A stretch of 61,496 nt of DNA from Enterobacteriaceae bacterium UBA2655 (GCA_002359495.1 DENB01000106.1:2146-63641), one strand, 5' to 3'. Shown: positions 17,262 through 26,780, counted from the stretch's first letter. The notes: generated from the sequence alone by a model not told the origin. Numbers and translations: made by a program.

Positions 17262-17765
17262 ATGCTGACCGCTGAAATGACCGCTCGTCTTAACGAACAA
17301 CTGAACCTGGAATTCTTTTCCGCCAACCTTTATTTGCAGATGAGCGCATGGTGCAGCGATAAAGGCTTTGAAGGCGCCGCCCGCTTTTTAAAAGCGCACT
17401 CGCGCGAAGAGATGGAGCATATGCAGCGCCTGTTCGATTACCTGAGCGATACCGGCGCCATGCCGGTGCTGGGCACTATCGCCGCGCCGCCGGTCACCTG
17501 GAACTCGCTCGCCGATCTGTTCGAAGAAACCTACGCCCATGAAAAGCTCATCACCGGCAAAATCAACGAGCTGGCCCATGCGGCAATGACCACCCAGGAT
17601 TATTCGACCTTCCATTTCCTGCAGTGGTATGTGGCGGAACAGCATGAAGAAGAGAAGCTGTTCAAAACCGTGCTGGACAAACTGGCGCTGGTGGGCGACA
17701 GCGGTAAAGGTCTGTTCCTGATCGATAAAGATCTGGCGCAGATGGACGTTCACGCAGAAGGCTAA
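17262..17765 (+). CDS. ftnA: Non-haem ferritin
   Basis: 167 residues, close to E. coli FtnA. A four-helix-bundle subunit of the 24-mer iron-storage cage. Ferroxidase ligands are visible: Glu in '[10 protein letters not shown]', '[13 protein letters not shown]', and Glu/Gln in '[14 protein letters not shown]'. The start at ATG 17262 follows AGGGA and matches the family N-terminus; the frame is open 20 codons earlier through the promoter leader, which is not coding. It is convergent with the PAS-GGDEF-EAL gene. Confidence 0.96.
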   Translation: MLTAEMTARLNEQLNLEFFSANLYLQMSAWCSDKGFEGAARFLKAHSREEMEHMQRLFDYLSDTGAMPVLGTIAAPPVTWNSLADLFEETYAHEKLITGKINELAHAAMTTQDYSTFHFLQWYVAEQHEEEKLFKTVLDKLALVGDSGKGLFLIDKDLAQMDVHAEG

Positions 17766-17772
17766 GCGCCTG

Positions 17773-17796
17773 TTGGCCCTCCGCGCCGGGAGGGCC
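17773..17796. terminator. Hairpin between convergent ftnA and the GGDEF-EAL gene
   Basis: GGCCCTCC-GCGCC-GGGAGGGCC is a strong 8-9 bp stem in the 39-base gap between two convergent stops. There is no T-run on either side, so it may act as a weak two-way terminator or as a 3' stabiliser. Confidence 0.5.
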
Positions 17797-17804
17797 GCAT
17801 GCGC

Positions 17805-20270
17805 TTAATCAAGCTCTTTCAGGCGCCGCTCCGCAGGCTGCGGGCGGCCAAACAGATAGCCCTGGAACAGCGTGCAGCCTTCCGCGCGCAGCTTAGCGAA
17901 CTGCTCGTCGTTCTCTACCCCTTCGGCAGTAATCTGAATATCCAGACTGCGGCTCATGCCGGTAATGGCGCGAATAATCGCCAGCGCCTCGCGGCTGTCG
18001 CTCATGTCGTTGATAAACGACTTGTCGATTTTGATCTTGTCGAAGGGAAAAGAGCGCAGGTAGCTGAGAGAAGAGTAGCCGGTGCCGAAATCATCCAGCG
18101 CGATCTGTACCCCCAGCGCCTTCAGGCTTTGTAAAATGCGGATGTTGCCGAGCGTATCGTCCAGCAGCACCGATTCGGTGATCTCCACCTCCAGCCGCTG
18201 CGGCGCCAGCCCGGAGGCTTTTAACGCCCCTTCGACCACCGAAAGCAGCGAACTGTTTTTGAACTGCAGCGGCGACAGGTTGACCGAGACCGACTGCTTC
18301 TCCTCCCAGCTTGCCGCCTCGCGGCAGGCTTCATACAGGGCGTAGGCGCCCAGCATATGGATCAGTCCTGTCTCTTCGGCGATCGGAATAAAATCGTTCG
18401 GCATGATCAGCCCCTTCACCGGGTGGTGCCAGCGCATCAGCGCTTCGTAACCGATAATGGTTTTCTGATCGCCGTTGGTGATCGGCTGGTAATAGAGTCG
18501 TAGCTGCCGCCCGCTGATCGCCTCGCGCAGGTCGCTTTCTATCACGCGTCGGCTGCGCGCCATATCATCCATGGTTAAGGTGAAGTGCTCGTAGCGATTG
18601 CGGCCGTTGCGCTTCGCTTCATACAGCGCCATATCCGCGCAGCGCAGCATCTGCTCCGGCGTGTCGGCGGCGGTGCCGCTCAGCGCGATGCCGACGCTCA
18701 GCCCGACGGAGAGGTTATGCCCTTCCACGTTCAACGGCTGGCGGATCACCTCAATCAGCCGGTGGGCGATGTGGTTCGCCTCTTCAGGCTGGACCAGCGA
18801 CGGCAGGACGATAGCAAACTCATCGCCGCCGATACGCGCCAGGGTATCCTTTTCGCGCAGCGTATGGCGCAGGCGCTTCGCCACCGCGCGCAGCAGTTCA
18901 TCACCGACCTGATGGCCGAGCGCATCGTTAACGTTTTTAAAATTATCGAGATCGAGACAGAGCGTCGCGGTCAGATCGCCGCTTTGGGTGTCGTGGCGTA
19001 GCGCTTCGCTCAGCCGCTGACGGAACAGAATGCGGTTCGGCAGGCTGGTGAGATTGTCATGGTGCGCCATATGGTGAATGCGCGCGTCGGCGGCGCGCTG
19101 ATCGGTGACGTCCTCCACAATCAGCATCACATAGTTCTGCCGCGCATCCTGCCCGGAAATGGTGGTGGCGCGCGTCTGCAGCGTGCGTTCGCCGTTAGCG
19201 GTAAGCAGCAACTGTTCACGCTGATGAATCCCTTCGCTGCGCAGTGCCGTGTCCGCCAGGCTGTTGAAATAGTCGTTCAGCTCCGGCGTCATGCATTCAT
19301 GCGGACGCTTGTTGATCAGCTGCGATTTTGCGCGCCCGAACAGCTGCTCGGCCCGATCGTTAACCAGCAGGATCTCGCGCGTAATGGCGTCTTCCACAAT
19401 CACGCAGGTGGGAATATTGGCGATGATATTGTCGAGAAATTTCGACAGCGACGTAAGCTGCGCGCTTTGCGCTTCGGCCACATCTTTCGCCCGCATTAAC
19501 TGCTGTTCGGTTTCACGTCGTTCGGTAATGTCGCGCGTGATCTTGGCGTAGCCGATCAGCGTACCGCAGTCGTCATGAATGGCGTCGATAATCACATGCG
19601 CCCAGAAGGCGCTGCCATCTTTGCGGTAGCGCCAGCCTTCATCTTCAAAGCGTCCGGTTTTCAGGGCGATGCCGAGGTTGGCGTCCGGGATTTTCATCTG
19701 CCGATCCCGGGCGTTGTAAAACAGCGAGAAGTGCTGGCCGACGATCTCGCTGCTCTGGTAGCCCTTAGCGCGCTGAGCGCCGGCGTTCCAGTTCACCACG
19801 CGCCCGTCCAGATCGAGCATATAGATGGCGTAATCGGTGACGCCCTCGACCAGCAGGCGAAAATGCCGCTCCTGCTCGCGCTGCTTGCGCAGCTGCTCCT
19901 GCTGTTCGGTGCAGTCGCGGGTGATTTTGGCGAAGCCGATAAGCTCGCCCGACTCGTCGCGCACCGCGTCGATGATGACATGCGCCCAGAAGGCGCTGCC
20001 GTCTTTGCGATAGCGCCAGCCTTCGGTTTCGAAGCGGCCGGTTTCGGTGGCAATCGCCAGCCCGCGCTGCGGCGCGCCGTTTGCGCGATCCTTTTCGCTG
20101 TAGAACAGCGAGAAGTGGCGGCCGACGATCTCATCGGGCGTATAGCCTTTGGCGCGCTGCGCCCCGGCGTTCCAGTTCGCCACGGTGCCATCGGGTTTAA
20201 GCATATAGATGGCGTAATCGATCACGCTCTGGACGAGCAGTCGATACATAACATCAGCATTGTTATCCAT
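17805..20270 (-). CDS. PAS-PAS-PAS-GGDEF-EAL c-di-GMP turnover protein
   Basis: 821 residues, no membrane segment. Two nearly identical PAS domains (about 5-125 and 135-255; both have 'NWNAGAQRAKGY' and 'EGWRYRKDGSAFWAHVIID') point to internal duplication. A third PAS (about 285-395), a GGDEF domain ('ARIGGDEF' near 478) and an EAL domain ('YEALMRW' near 610) follow. The inhibitory site R-E-K-D lies five residues before GGDEF. The EAL domain keeps 'DDFGTGYSSLSYL' and the other metal-binding residues, so both activities could be real; such proteins often act mainly as phosphodiesterases. The PAS domains may bind a redox or gas-sensing cofactor. ATG 20270 starts at the domain boundary. It is monocistronic by appearance. 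Confidence 0.92.
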   Translation of the reverse strand: MDNNADVMYRLLVQSVIDYAIYMLKPDGTVANWNAGAQRAKGYTPDEIVGRHFSLFYSEKDRANGAPQRGLAIATETGRFETEGWRYRKDGSAFWAHVIIDAVRDESGELIGFAKITRDCTEQQEQLRKQREQERHFRLLVEGVTDYAIYMLDLDGRVVNWNAGAQRAKGYQSSEIVGQHFSLFYNARDRQMKIPDANLGIALKTGRFEDEGWRYRKDGSAFWAHVIIDAIHDDCGTLIGYAKITRDITERRETEQQLMRAKDVAEAQSAQLTSLSKFLDNIIANIPTCVIVEDAITREILLVNDRAEQLFGRAKSQLINKRPHECMTPELNDYFNSLADTALRSEGIHQREQLLLTANGERTLQTRATTISGQDARQNYVMLIVEDVTDQRAADARIHHMAHHDNLTSLPNRILFRQRLSEALRHDTQSGDLTATLCLDLDNFKNVNDALGHQVGDELLRAVAKRLRHTLREKDTLARIGGDEFAIVLPSLVQPEEANHIAHRLIEVIRQPLNVEGHNLSVGLSVGIALSGTAADTPEQMLRCADMALYEAKRNGRNRYEHFTLTMDDMARSRRVIESDLREAISGRQLRLYYQPITNGDQKTIIGYEALMRWHHPVKGLIMPNDFIPIAEETGLIHMLGAYALYEACREAASWEEKQSVSVNLSPLQFKNSSLLSVVEGALKASGLAPQRLEVEITESVLLDDTLGNIRILQSLKALGVQIALDDFGTGYSSLSYLRSFPFDKIKIDKSFINDMSDSREALAIIRAITGMSRSLDIQITAEGVENDEQFAKLRAEGCTLFQGYLFGRPQPAERRLKELD

Positions 20271-20413
20271 TATTTTTTGCCTGTAACTGCCTGGTGAAAG
20301 CCCGTAAACGGGAAAAGTCTCAATTACAATCAGACTTAAGCGGAAAAGCGCGCCATTGACAAGCGCTATCCGTTCGACGACTAAAGTTAGTAGTCGCTTA
20401 GCTGTAAACGATA

Positions 20414-20444
20414 AAAAAACTCAAGTCGGCGCGTTTTGCGCCGA
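20414..20444 (-). terminator. Terminator of the Anbu operon
   Basis: TCGGCGC (20426-20432) pairs with GCGCCGA (20438-20444) around a four- to five-base loop. On the minus strand a run of seven T follows after six bases. It lies 30 bases after the Anbu stop. Confidence 0.65.
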
Positions 20445-20473
20445 TATTGCAAGGTGGAGGGTTGCGCGCCGCA

Positions 20474-21178
20474 TCAAAGCTGGAGCGGCGGCAGCTGAGA
20501 GAAAACGCTGAGCAATCCTTTGCTCCACATCTGGCGAATCTGCGAAAAATAGGGATGCTGGTCGCTAATATGATATTGCTCGCTGTCGCTGAAGCTGTCG
20601 GCGCGATAGATCATGACGTCGAGCGGCAGGCCGACCGAGATATTGCTCGCCAGCGTCGAATCCATGGAGATTAACGCGCACTGCATCGCCTGGCTGAGCG
20701 GCGTTTCATAACGCAGCACGCGATCGATAATCGGCTTGCCATATTTGCTCTCGCCGATTTGAAAATAGGGCGTGTCGACGCTGGCCTCGATAAAGTTGCC
20801 CTGCGGATAGATCTGAAACAGCCGCGGCGCTTCGCCGCGGATCTGCCCGCCGAGCAGCAGCGTGCCGCCGAACTCCTCGCCGTCGCGTTTGATCACTTCG
20901 CGCAGCGTCTCCCCCACCAGCAGCGCCACGTCATATAGCGAATGGCTGTTGAGCAGGCTGGGCTTTTCGCCGTCGTCGCAGGCGCGTCGCAGCAGGCTCA
21001 TCACGCTTTGCGTCGTGGCCAGATTGCCTGCGCTCTGCAGCACCAGCGTCCGCTCCTCATCGCTCTGGAATACATGCAGCTTGCGAAATGAGGAGATATG
21101 ATCGACGCCCGCGTTGGTGCGCGAATCGGAGACAAAGATCATGCCGGAAGATAAACGCATCGCTACGCAATAGGTCAT
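20474..21178 (-). CDS. Anbu, proteasome-like peptidase
   Basis: 234 residues of the Ntn-hydrolase proteasome family, the branch called Anbu or ancestral beta subunit. The start chosen is ATG 21178: AAGG lies seven bases ahead, and removal of Met exposes the nucleophile Thr ('TYCVAM'). A GTG at 21184 in the same frame sits one base from that ribosome site and would bury the Thr. The proteasomal Asp ('VSDSRT', position 17 of the mature chain) and a Lys near 32 are present. Anbu proteins are known with low or unknown peptidase activity and no settled substrate. The gene closes an operon with a transglutaminase-like, an alpha-E and an ATP-grasp gene, the standard Anbu company. Confidence 0.9.
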   Translation of the reverse strand: MTYCVAMRLSSGMIFVSDSRTNAGVDHISSFRKLHVFQSDEERTLVLQSAGNLATTQSVMSLLRRACDDGEKPSLLNSHSLYDVALLVGETLREVIKRDGEEFGGTLLLGGQIRGEAPRLFQIYPQGNFIEASVDTPYFQIGESKYGKPIIDRVLRYETPLSQAMQCALISMDSTLASNISVGLPLDVMIYRADSFSDSEQYHISDQHPYFSQIRQMWSKGLLSVFSQLPPLQL

Positions 21179-21193
21179 AGTCACGCCTTAGAG

Positions 21194-21994
21194 TTACTGC
21201 TGCTGCGACGCTTTGCGCACCGCCGCGACCGCCAGCATATTTTCGCTTCCGCCTCCCAGCCGCGTGCCGCGCACCGGACAGGCGTCCATATAGTCCACGC
21301 CCACCGCCAGCTTCAGATGCTGCCGCGTGCTGCGCGTATTGTTGGTGATATCGAAGCTGTGCCAGGCGCCGTCCAGCCAGGCTTCGACCCAGGCGTGGGT
21401 GGCGACATGTTCATCGCTGTCCGTATAAAGATAGCCGCTCACGTAGCGGGCGGGAATGGTCAGCGAGCGGCAGCAGGCGAGAAAGACATGGCTGTGATCC
21501 TGGCACACGCCGCCGCCTGCGGCGAACGCCTGCGCCGCGCTATCGGTGACGTCGGTCGAGCCGGGGCGATAAGGCATTTTCAGCAATATCTCGTCCATCA
21601 GCGTTTCCAGGCTGGCGAGCGGCGCCTCCGGCCGCCAGTGGCGCAGCGTAAAGTCGCGGATAGCCTCATCGGGCTGCGTCAGCGGTGTAAGGCGCAGAAA
21701 GATCAGCGGCGATAAGGCGCGATCCGCATCGGTCGTTCGTTCACCTTCGTCCAGGATCTCCACCACGCCGCGCGCGGCGATCTCCAGCCGCTGATGCGGC
21801 TTATCCAGCGTCAGGACATGCAATACGTTGCCGTAGGCGTCCAGGGTGCGCGTCGCCTCGCAGGGCAGATCCAGCTGCCAGGAGAAAATCTTCTGATGCG
21901 CGGAATCCTGCGGCGTCATCCGCAGGTATTGCGTGCTGAGCGCGACCTGCTGCTCCCAGCTGTAACGGGTGCTGTGCTCGATATTCAGCTTCAT
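21194..21994 (-). CDS. Transglutaminase-like protein of the Anbu operon
   Basis: 266 residues. A bacterial transglutaminase-like N-terminal beta domain (about 1-85) is followed by a transglutaminase core with the Cys-His-Asp triad in 'GGVCQDHSH', 'THAWVEAW' and 'SFDITNN'. Enzymes of this fold act as proteases or amide-forming enzymes. The ATG overlaps the alpha-E gene's stop (ATGA), and Anbu starts 15 bases after its own stop, so the order reflects one transcript. Its role with Anbu is unknown; processing or ligation of a peptide is the common guess. Confidence 0.9.
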   Translation of the reverse strand: MKLNIEHSTRYSWEQQVALSTQYLRMTPQDSAHQKIFSWQLDLPCEATRTLDAYGNVLHVLTLDKPHQRLEIAARGVVEILDEGERTTDADRALSPLIFLRLTPLTQPDEAIRDFTLRHWRPEAPLASLETLMDEILLKMPYRPGSTDVTDSAAQAFAAGGGVCQDHSHVFLACCRSLTIPARYVSGYLYTDSDEHVATHAWVEAWLDGAWHSFDITNNTRSTRQHLKLAVGVDYMDACPVRGTRLGGGSENMLAVAAVRKASQQQ

Positions 21995-22920
21995 TTCGCC
22001 TCCAGATAGGTCTGGTTGATGCTCTCCGCCAGGGCGGCGACGTTATCGATAAAGCCGTTCAGCCAGACCTGCAGACCGGCCTGCATCAGGCTTTCCCAGG
22101 TGCTGAACCGCAGCTGGGCCAGCAGCACGGTGATCAGATAGCGCGGGCGATCCTCGCCGCTGCGGCCGATAAGCTCCAACTGGTTCGCAATCTCCTCGAC
22201 GTAGGAGTGCAGCGAGCGCGGGCTTTCGTTGCGCAGGATCAGCATTTCATTGACGTTGTCCGGCATCAGCTGCTGCCGGAAGATGGCGTTATAGGCTTCG
22301 CGCGCGGAGACGGCCCTGAGCAAGGTATCGAGGCAGTAATACTCCCGCACCGAATCGGCGTGCTGCGCCATCAGGCTGTGGTTGATGCTCAACAGACGCG
22401 CGGTGGCGTCGCTGCGCTCAAGCAGCGTGCCGAGGCGGATAAAACACATGGCGTCGCCGCGCAGCAACGTCCCGAACATCGCGCCGCGAAACAGGTGCGA
22501 GCGCTCTTTTACCCAGTCGAAAAAGCTGTCGGCGCTGGCGCTGGTAATGCCGCGCCGCCGAATTTTACGTATTTCGATCCAGGTGCTGTTAATGCTCTCC
22601 CAGACTTCTGAAGAGAGGCTGCCGCGCACCGCGTGCGCGTTGTTCCAGGCGGCCTGCCAACAGCTGAAAATACTGCTGGGGTTGCGTTCGTCGAGCGCGA
22701 AGAAATTGAACAGCTGCGGCATAGTGAAGCGGCCGTTCAGGGTATCGAACAGCTGACGCGTGCCGGTGAGATTCAGCGGCAGCAGCAGCTCGTCGCCGTG
22801 GCTGCCGCGTACCGGCATCAGCGACAGGCGATGGGTTACGTCGAGAATACGGGCAAGCTGTTCCGCGCGCTCCAGATAGCGCGCCATCCAGTAAAGGCCG
22901 CTGGCCGTGCGACTTAGCAT
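21991..22920 (-). CDS. Alpha-E domain protein of the Anbu operon
   Basis: 309 residues, almost wholly alpha-helical. The N-terminus 'MLSRTASGLYWMARYLERAEQLARILDV' is the hallmark of the alpha-E family (DUF403), which always occurs with circularly permuted ATP-grasp genes. Biochemical function not known. It overlaps the ATP-grasp gene upstream by seven bases and the transglutaminase-like gene downstream by four. Confidence 0.9.
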   Translation of the reverse strand: MLSRTASGLYWMARYLERAEQLARILDVTHRLSLMPVRGSHGDELLLPLNLTGTRQLFDTLNGRFTMPQLFNFFALDERNPSSIFSCWQAAWNNAHAVRGSLSSEVWESINSTWIEIRKIRRRGITSASADSFFDWVKERSHLFRGAMFGTLLRGDAMCFIRLGTLLERSDATARLLSINHSLMAQHADSVREYYCLDTLLRAVSAREAYNAIFRQQLMPDNVNEMLILRNESPRSLHSYVEEIANQLELIGRSGEDRPRYLITVLLAQLRFSTWESLMQAGLQVWLNGFIDNVAALAESINQTYLEAK

Positions 22921-24353
22921 GATGCGTCATCCTCCAGAACCCAGGTGTCCTTGGTGCCTCCGCCCTGCGACGAGTTGACCACCAGCGAACCTGCGTTAAG
23001 CGCCACGCGCGTCAGGCCGCCGGGCACCAGCCGGATCTCCGCGCCGCACAGGGCGAAAGGACGCAGATCGATATGGCGCGGCGCCAGCCCGTTATCGATA
23101 AAGGTCGGACAGGTCGAAAGCGCCAGGGTGTTCTGAGCGATATAATTTTCCGGCTTCGCCTTCAGGCGCGCGCGAAACAGCTCCAGCTCCTGCTGGCTGG
23201 CGACCGGACCGATCAACATGCCGTAACCGCCGGCGCCATGCACCTCTTTCACTACCATCTGCCCGAGGTTCGCCAGCACATAAGAGAGATCTTTCGGCTT
23301 GCGGCATTGCCAGGTCGGCACGTTGTTCAGGATGGGATCCTCATCCAGATAGAAGCGCACCATCTCCGGCACATAGGGATAAATCGACTTATCGTCCGCC
23401 ACCCCGGCGCCGATGGCGTTCGCCAGCACCACGTTGCCGGCGCGATAGACCGACAGCAACCCCGGTACGCCAAGCATCGAGTCGGCCCGGAAAGCGAGCG
23501 GATCGAGGAAGGCGTCATCGACGCGCCGGTAGATGACATCGACTTTGCACGGTCCCGCCGTGGTGCGCATCAGCACCGCGCCATCTTTCACGAACAGGTC
23601 AGCGCTCTCCACCAGCTCAACGCCCATCTGCTGCGCCAGAAAGCTGTGTTCGAAATAGGCGCTGTTGAAGCGGCCCGGCGTCAGCACCACCACCACAGGA
23701 TCGTTGACCGGCGAGCTTTCGCGCAGCGTTTGCAGCAGCAGCGACGGATAGCGCTCAACCGGCGCGATATGCTGCTCCGCAAAGAGTTCGGGATAGAGCC
23801 GCATCATCATTTTGCGATTTTCCAGCATATAGGAGACGCCGGAAGGGGTACGCAGGTTATCCTCCAGCACGTAATAGTCGCCGTCGCTGTTGCGCACCAT
23901 ATCCACGCCGACGATATGCGCGTAGATATCGCGGTGCAGGTTAATGTCCTGCATACAGGGCTGATACTGATCGTTTACCAGCACCTGCTCTGCCGGGATG
24001 ATGTCGGCTTTGAGAATATGTTGCTGATGATAAATATCGTGCAGAAAAGCGTTGAGCGCGCGGACGCGCTGGCGAATGCCGCGATCCAACATCGCCCATT
24101 CGCTGGCGGGAATAATGCGCGGCACGCTATCGAAAGGAATAAGCCGCTCGGCGCCGTTTTCGTCGCCGTAGACGTTAAAGGTGATGCCGACGCGATGAAA
24201 CAGCAGCTCCGCCTCTTCGCGTTTGCGGGCGATCGTCTCCTTGTCCGCCTGCTGCAACCATGCCCAGTATTGCTGATAGTGCGTACGGTAACGCCCGTCT
24301 TTCAGCAACATCTCATCATAAAACCTTGACGCTATCTGATAGCTTTGATTCAT
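22914..24353 (-). CDS. Circularly permuted ATP-grasp protein of the Anbu operon
   Basis: 479 residues of the circularly permuted ATP-grasp type-2 family. Signature segments are 'PRIIPASEWAMLDRGI', 'NLHRDIYAHIVGVDM', 'LEDNLRTPSGVSYM' and 'VVKEVHGAGGYGMLIGP'. The fold suggests ATP-driven ligation of a carboxylate with an amine, likely building a peptide-like product that the downstream transglutaminase-like and Anbu proteins handle. It is the first gene of the operon; the promoter should lie within the 123-base gap 24354-24476, where I see no clear consensus. Confidence 0.9.
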   Translation of the reverse strand: MNQSYQIASRFYDEMLLKDGRYRTHYQQYWAWLQQADKETIARKREEAELLFHRVGITFNVYGDENGAERLIPFDSVPRIIPASEWAMLDRGIRQRVRALNAFLHDIYHQQHILKADIIPAEQVLVNDQYQPCMQDINLHRDIYAHIVGVDMVRNSDGDYYVLEDNLRTPSGVSYMLENRKMMMRLYPELFAEQHIAPVERYPSLLLQTLRESSPVNDPVVVVLTPGRFNSAYFEHSFLAQQMGVELVESADLFVKDGAVLMRTTAGPCKVDVIYRRVDDAFLDPLAFRADSMLGVPGLLSVYRAGNVVLANAIGAGVADDKSIYPYVPEMVRFYLDEDPILNNVPTWQCRKPKDLSYVLANLGQMVVKEVHGAGGYGMLIGPVASQQELELFRARLKAKPENYIAQNTLALSTCPTFIDNGLAPRHIDLRPFALCGAEIRLVPGGLTRVALNAGSLVVNSSQGGGTKDTWVLEDDASC

Positions 24354-24426
24354 GATTTACCCGGCGCTTGTCAGAGGACCTGACCGGATTGCTGCATAAA
24401 GCATGCCAGGGCGCGCGACGCGACGC

Positions 24427-24455
24427 GGTCAGCGCCGGCCCGTCAGGCGCTGACC
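24427..24455. terminator. Strong hairpin between the cupin gene and the Anbu operon
   Basis: GGTCAGCGCC (24427-24436) and GGCGCTGACC (24446-24455) form a perfect 10-bp stem. It lies after the stop of the minus-strand cupin gene and before the ATP-grasp start. No T-run follows on the minus strand, so termination strength is doubtful. Confidence 0.5.
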
Positions 24456-24476
24456 AAAATGTGCCCCGATTGCACT

Positions 24477-25085
24477 TTACTGGTGCGACGCGTGCGAAAG
24501 CTGGTTCGCCACCGGATACCAGATATCCGTCATAGCGCCTTCCGCGCCGGTAAAGGGATCCTGCTGCGGAAGCGGCACGCGTTTTACGCTCCCCAGCGAA
24601 CTTTTTAACCGCTCCGGCTCGTCACGCAGCGTTTGCGGCTCGCTGCCCTGCGGATAGGCGCCGACGCAGAAGAAATCTTCGCTGGCGTTGAGCTGCTTAT
24701 GGCCGACGCCCGCCGGAATCAACACCGCGTCGCCGGCGCGCAGCGTCACCATGCGGCCGCTGTCGCCGCCAAACAGCACTTCCGCCCAGCCAGCGCCGAC
24801 GCCCAGCAGCTCATGCGTGTTGGGATGGTAATGCGTATAAGAAAAAATCGGATAGCGCCAGGCGGGCGGCCAGCCGTTTTGCCCGAAGGTTTTTTCGAAC
24901 CAGGCGGCGATATCCTCTTCATCCTGCGGCGCCGCGCGCGGCCAGATAATCAGCGGCAGTGGATTATTGGGCACGCCATTCGCCGGCGCGGCCAGCATCA
25001 GGTGCTGAGGATTATTCGAGGAGCCGGCGGAAAAGGTGCCGGCGGCGAACGACATCATCAATAACAGGGAGTATGAGGCGGGCAT
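24477..25085 (-). CDS. Cupin-domain protein, YjlB-like
   Basis: 202 residues. The cupin core has metal-type ligands in 'HYHPNTHELLGVGAGWAEV' and the second motif 'GDAVLIPAGVGHKQL'. The approach 'GVPNNPLPLIIWPRA' is like YjlB proteins. The first 20 residues ('MPASYSLLLMMSFAAGTFSA') are hydrophobic like a signal peptide but lack a positive n-region. The start at ATG 25085 is supported by GGAGA eight bases upstream; a start at Met 30 has no ribosome site. Function unknown. Confidence 0.75.
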   Translation of the reverse strand: MPASYSLLLMMSFAAGTFSAGSSNNPQHLMLAAPANGVPNNPLPLIIWPRAAPQDEEDIAAWFEKTFGQNGWPPAWRYPIFSYTHYHPNTHELLGVGAGWAEVLFGGDSGRMVTLRAGDAVLIPAGVGHKQLNASEDFFCVGAYPQGSEPQTLRDEPERLKSSLGSVKRVPLPQQDPFTGAEGAMTDIWYPVANQLSHASHQ

Positions 25086-25253
25086 AAGATCTCTCCGGTT
25101 GGCCAGGCTCTGTTAATTGTGGCAAAGCGAAAAGGGTTTGCAACCGGAGAACAGGGACGAAATTCACATAAATCATTACTTTAATTAACTAAAGTCAAAT
25201 TTTATTAACAAATGCCAGACCTGCTGTTTTCGTCCGCCTGACGGCGGTTGGGC

Positions 25254-26666
25254 CTAGCGGGCCGCCATTTGCTGAATGAGCTTGCCCAGCGTGTCGATCG
25301 CCGCCTCGGTCCTGGCATCCCAGGGCCAGGAGCTGTTAAAGCGAAAGCAGTGCCTGAACTGTTCGCCCGATGAGAAGAGATGGCCCGGCGCAATGCTGAT
25401 GCCGTGCGCCAGCGCCTGCTGATAGAGCCGCTGCGTATCTACCTTCTCCGGCAGCGAAATCCAGAGAAAGTAGCCGCCTTCCGAATCATTAATGCGCGCG
25501 GCGGCGGGCAGCGCGCGGCGCAGCGCCTGACGCATCAGCTGCTTGCGCTGCGCCAGCGTTTGCCGCAGACGCTTCAGATGGCTGTCGTAGCGGCGCGTGG
25601 CGAGAAAATCCGCAATCGCCAGCTGCATTGGCACACTGGCGGAGATGGTGCTCATCAGTTGCAGGCGCTGGACGCGCTGAGCGTGACGTCCCGCCGCCAC
25701 CCAGCCGACGCGAAACCCCGCCACCAGATTTTTTGAGAACGAGCCGCAGTGAAAGACGTTGCCGTCGCGATCGAAGGCTTTGGCGGGCAACGGCTTTTCG
25801 TCGCCGAAACACAGTTCGCTGTAAACGTCATCTTCGATCAGCGCCACCTGATGCGCCGCCAGCAGCGCCACCAGCTGCTGCTTGCGCTCGCGGCTCAGGG
25901 TATAGCCGACCGGATTCTGCTGGTTGGTCATCAGCCAGCACGCTTTGATCGGCCAGCGGCGCAGCGCCTCCTCCAGCTGCGCCAGATCGATGCCGTCGCG
26001 CGGATCGGTGGCGATCGCCACCGCCTTCAGCTTGAGCCGTTCGATCGCCTGCAGCGCGCCGTAGAAAGCCGGATTTTCGATAACCACCCAGTCTCCCGGC
26101 TCCGTCACCGCCTGCAGGCTGAGGTTCAGCGCCTCCATCGCGCCATTGGTGATCACGATTTCGTCCGGCGACACAGTGATCCCCTGCTGCGCATAACGCT
26201 GCGCCAGAATTTTACGCAGCGTCTCATTGCCCGGCGGCAAATTGTTGATGGCGTCGCCCGGCTTCAGGCTGTGGGAAACGCTGACCAGGCTGCGCATCAA
26301 CTGCCGCTGGGGAAAGAGTTCGGGATCGGGAAAGGCGGAGCCGAAAGGCACAATGTCAGGATCGCGGCTGGCCTGCAGGACGTCGAACACCGCGCTGTTG
26401 ATGTCGACCATTTCCGTCAGCTCCACCGGCGTTGACGGCGTCGGCGGCAGCGCCCGGGCGCGCGGCGCGACGTAATAGCCCGACTGCGGACGGGAGAGGA
26501 TCCAGCCCTGCCCCTCCAGCACTTCGTAAGCGTGCATTACCGTCATCAGGCTCAGCCCGCTGCGCGCCACCTGCTGACGCAGCGAGGGCAGTTTCTCCCC
26601 CGGCTGCCAGACGTCGACCTCGATCTGCTGCTGAATCTGCTGTACCAGCTGTTGGTATTTGGCCAT
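25254..26666 (-). CDS. MocR-type GntR/aminotransferase regulator (YdcR-like)
   Basis: 470 residues. A GntR winged helix (about 1-75, 'GEKLPSLRQQVARSGLSL' then 'VLEGQGWILSRPQSGYYV') is fused to a fold-type-I PLP-binding domain (about 110-470). The PLP lysine is in 'SFSKNLVAGFRVGW' and the phosphate-binding/Asp region in 'NQQNPVGYTL' and 'IEDDVYSEL'. MocR proteins are transcription factors that sense PLP or amino compounds rather than active aminotransferases. The sequence is close to E. coli YdcR as I recall it. It is transcribed alone; its target is not evident from neighbours. Confidence 0.88.
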   Translation of the reverse strand: MAKYQQLVQQIQQQIEVDVWQPGEKLPSLRQQVARSGLSLMTVMHAYEVLEGQGWILSRPQSGYYVAPRARALPPTPSTPVELTEMVDINSAVFDVLQASRDPDIVPFGSAFPDPELFPQRQLMRSLVSVSHSLKPGDAINNLPPGNETLRKILAQRYAQQGITVSPDEIVITNGAMEALNLSLQAVTEPGDWVVIENPAFYGALQAIERLKLKAVAIATDPRDGIDLAQLEEALRRWPIKACWLMTNQQNPVGYTLSRERKQQLVALLAAHQVALIEDDVYSELCFGDEKPLPAKAFDRDGNVFHCGSFSKNLVAGFRVGWVAAGRHAQRVQRLQLMSTISASVPMQLAIADFLATRRYDSHLKRLRQTLAQRKQLMRQALRRALPAAARINDSEGGYFLWISLPEKVDTQRLYQQALAHGISIAPGHLFSSGEQFRHCFRFNSSWPWDARTEAAIDTLGKLIQQMAAR

Positions 26667-26747
26667 GACACCTGTTCAGGTCGCTGAATGAAGAGGCAAG
26701 TATATCGCGCCGGGCGCGGAAAGGCCTTGTCGATCAGGGACAACCGG

Positions 26748-26780
26748 TAAAAAACGCGGCGCCCGGCCTGTCGGGCCGGG
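26748..26780 (-). terminator. Terminator after the first MHYT gene
   Basis: CCCGGCC (26762-26768) pairs with GGCCGGG (26774-26780). On the minus strand a TTTTTT run follows a few bases after the stem. It lies just downstream of the stop at 26796. Confidence 0.7.

Noticed and set aside
21179..21184. GTG start for the Anbu gene
   Set aside because: Only one base separates it from the ribosome site, and it would prevent Thr from being the N-terminal nucleophile.
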